Below, piece by piece: positions 7,237-8,019 of a stretch of DNA of 8,019 nucleotides (position 1 is its first letter; every line of letters begins with the position of its first letter). The translations under genes and the position numbers were made by a program. The notes under the pieces were generated by a model. It was not told where the DNA came from. It saw only the letters and a list, made by a program, of their open reading frames with translations, and ran no database searches. Where the stretch lies: positions 1 to 8,019 of the forward strand of contig JAKSPW010000053.1 of NCBI GenBank assembly GCA_024404435.1, given 5' to 3'. This DNA is from Clostridia bacterium (GTDB lineage Bacteria; Bacillota; Clostridia; Oscillospirales; CAG-272).

Positions 7237-7253
7237 CAGACCTATACGGATAC

Positions 7254-7282
7254 ATTGTACCATACTTTTCGACTTTTGTATA
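7254..7282 (-). promoter_or_regulatory. sigma-A-like promoter for rlmB and downstream genes
   Basis: On the minus strand TATACA (7282-7277) stands 17 bases before TACAAT (7259-7254), which is preceded by TGG, an extended -10. Transcription would begin near 7247, leaving a leader of about 56 bases before the rlmB ATG. The -35 matches consensus at four of six positions. It probably also drives the pseudo-ATPase gene and perhaps the radical SAM gene. Confidence 0.6.
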
Positions 7283-7333
7283 CACTTTTTTTGAAATTCG
7301 CTTCATTTATAGTATCTGAGCGGACGTGACGTG

Positions 7334-7362
7334 TTGAAAACGGAAGCGGATTGTGGTACAAT
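7334..7362 (+). promoter_or_regulatory. sigma-A-like promoter for the YwlG-like gene
   Basis: TTGAAA (7334-7339) is followed after 17 bases by TACAAT (7357-7362), with TGG just before it as an extended -10. The start of transcription would be near 7369, giving a leader of about 27 bases that contains the GGAG ribosome site at 7386-7389. It lies back to back with the rlmB promoter, with about 50 bases between the two -35 boxes. Confidence 0.7.
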
Positions 7363-7395
7363 TATAAAAAATCAGACCTCGTAACGGAGACCGGT

Positions 7396-7962
7396 ATGGA
7401 AGAAAAGTTTCTTGAAAAAATAAAAGAAGAAGCCGCCGAAGCGGCGAAGGAAATATGCGAAGTCGCGCGACTTGAAGCAGGCAGCGTGCTCGTCGTCGGC
7501 TGCTCGTCGAGCGAGATCACCGGCGGCGTGATCGGCAAGGCGTCGAGCCCCGAGACCGCCGTCGCAGTGTGGGAGGGCATCACCTCCGTCACCGCGCCCC
7601 GCGGCATCTTCGTCGCGGCGCAGTGCTGTGAGCATCTCAACCGCGCTATCGTCATCGAAAAAGAAGCACTCGCGAAAATGCCTCTCGCGGAGGTCGTGAA
7701 CGCAGTGCCGCGCCCGAAGGCGGGCGGATCGTTCGCGACTGCGGCGTATGAGAACATGGCTTCTCCCGCCGTGATCGAGTTCGTCAAAGCCGACGCGGGG
7801 CTCGACATCGGCTCGACGCTGATCGGCATGCACTTAAAGCACGTCGCCGTTCCCGTGCGGCTCGGCGTGAAAAAGATCGGAGAAGCGAGTCTCACCGCGG
7901 CGCGCGTCCGCCCGAAGTTCATCGGCGGCGAGAGAGCGAATTACGACGATGAGCTTAGATGA
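7396..7962 (+). CDS. TIGR01440 / UPF0340 (YwlG-like) family protein
   Basis: The 188-residue product is a full-length member of the family that contains Bacillus subtilis YwlG; the biochemical role is unknown. Signatures in order are VVGCSSSEI (33-41), AAQCCEHLNRA (74-84), PRPKAGGS (105-112), DIGSTLIGMHLK (137-148), VPVRLG (152-157) and RPKFIGGERANY (172-183). The paired cysteines next to a Glu-His and the GCSSSE loop look like a ligand or metal site, but this is not established. It has no signal or membrane segment, so it should be cytoplasmic. The ATG is chosen because GGAGA lies 5 bases upstream. An in-frame TTG at 7351 falls within the promoter. The gene stands alone on its strand and ends three bases before a 7-bp tandem array. 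Confidence 0.92.
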   Translation: MEEKFLEKIKEEAAEAAKEICEVARLEAGSVLVVGCSSSEITGGVIGKASSPETAVAVWEGITSVTAPRGIFVAAQCCEHLNRAIVIEKEALAKMPLAEVVNAVPRPKAGGSFATAAYENMASPAVIEFVKADAGLDIGSTLIGMHLKHVAVPVRLGVKKIGEASLTAARVRPKFIGGERANYDDELR

Positions 7963-7965
7963 GAA

Positions 7966-8019
7966 GCATTGAGCATTGAGCATTGAGCATTGAGCCTTAA
8001 GCCTTAAGCCTTAAGCCTT
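7966..8019 (+). repeat. 7-bp tandem array, two unit types, cut by the window edge
   Basis: Four copies of GCATTGA (7966-7993) are followed by three full copies of GCCTTAA (7994-8014) and a partial GCCTT at the window end. The two units differ at positions 3 and 6. Copies within each block are identical, which suggests expansion by slippage or recombination after the variant arose. Every unit carries TGA or TAA, so all three plus-strand frames are closed within 21 bases. The second block contains repeated CTTAAG palindromes. The true length is not visible. Confidence 0.9.

Noticed and set aside
7192..7263. 24-residue N-terminal extension of RlmB from ATG 7263
   Set aside because: The ATG overlaps the promoter ahead of the predicted transcription start, has no ribosome site, and the extra residues are not RlmB-like.
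7277..7284. TGTATACA palindrome as an operator
   Set aside because: Eight bases in an AT-rich region are too short to claim a regulator site.
7351..7395. TTG start at 7351 for the YwlG-like protein
   Set aside because: It lies in the promoter between -35 and -10. The ATG at 7396 has a proper GGAGA site and family-like N-terminus.
7966..8019. CRISPR array or attachment site
   Set aside because: Units are 7 bp with no spacers and no integrase or cas gene nearby.

Overview
The window looks like chromosomal DNA of a moderately GC-rich, low-GC-phylum (Firmicutes/Clostridia-type) bacterium, probably an uncultured gut or anaerobic lineage. The basis is gene content: a DUF421 (YetF-like) membrane protein paired with a DUF4363 protein, a TIGR03960-type radical SAM protein fused to a DUF2344 domain, and a TIGR01440 (YwlG/UPF0340) protein are all families typical of Bacillota. 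Ribosome binding sites are Shine-Dalgarno-like and the visible promoters are sigma-A-like with extended -10 elements. I cannot name a species. No phage, transposon, CRISPR or RNA gene is visible.

Layout. At 34-1147 (+) a two-gene unit encodes the DUF421 and DUF4363 proteins, 10 bp apart. It converges on a three-gene minus-strand block. In its transcription order that block is rlmB (7191 to 6403), a large multi-membrane-span protein (6341 to 3819), and the radical SAM/DUF2344 fusion (3763 to 1148). The two converging units share one TGATCA hexamer that holds both stop codons, so there is no intergenic terminator. A perfect 10-bp inverted repeat with a short T run, placed inside the DUF4363 gene, could terminate the minus-strand transcript. 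A second hairpin sits between the large membrane protein and the radical SAM gene. A divergent promoter region (about 7192-7395) separates rlmB from the YwlG-like gene (7396-7962, +). The window ends in a tandem array of a 7-bp unit that starts three bases after that gene.

Most notable content. The large protein (about 840 aa) has no obvious annotation. Its eight membrane segments, spaced 4 + 2 + 2 with two cytoplasmic regions, follow the plan of a P1B-type (heavy-metal) P-type ATPase. Every catalytic signature I can place has been lost: Leu-Pro-Met at the CPC site, Asp-Asp-Asp-Asn-Leu at DKTGT, Thr-Phe-Asp at TGD, no TGE and no GDGxND. It also carries an arginine-free, strongly acidic N-terminal extension of about 220 residues. 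I read it as a pseudo-ATPase-like membrane protein of unknown function. It is the best candidate here for something undescribed.

The genes do not form one obvious pathway. RlmB methylates 23S rRNA, and the radical SAM/DUF2344 family is usually found next to ribosome or RNase genes elsewhere, so the minus-strand block has a loose RNA/translation flavour. The membrane pseudo-ATPase lies between those two genes. The DUF421/DUF4363 pair is a recurrent Firmicutes membrane module of unclear role.
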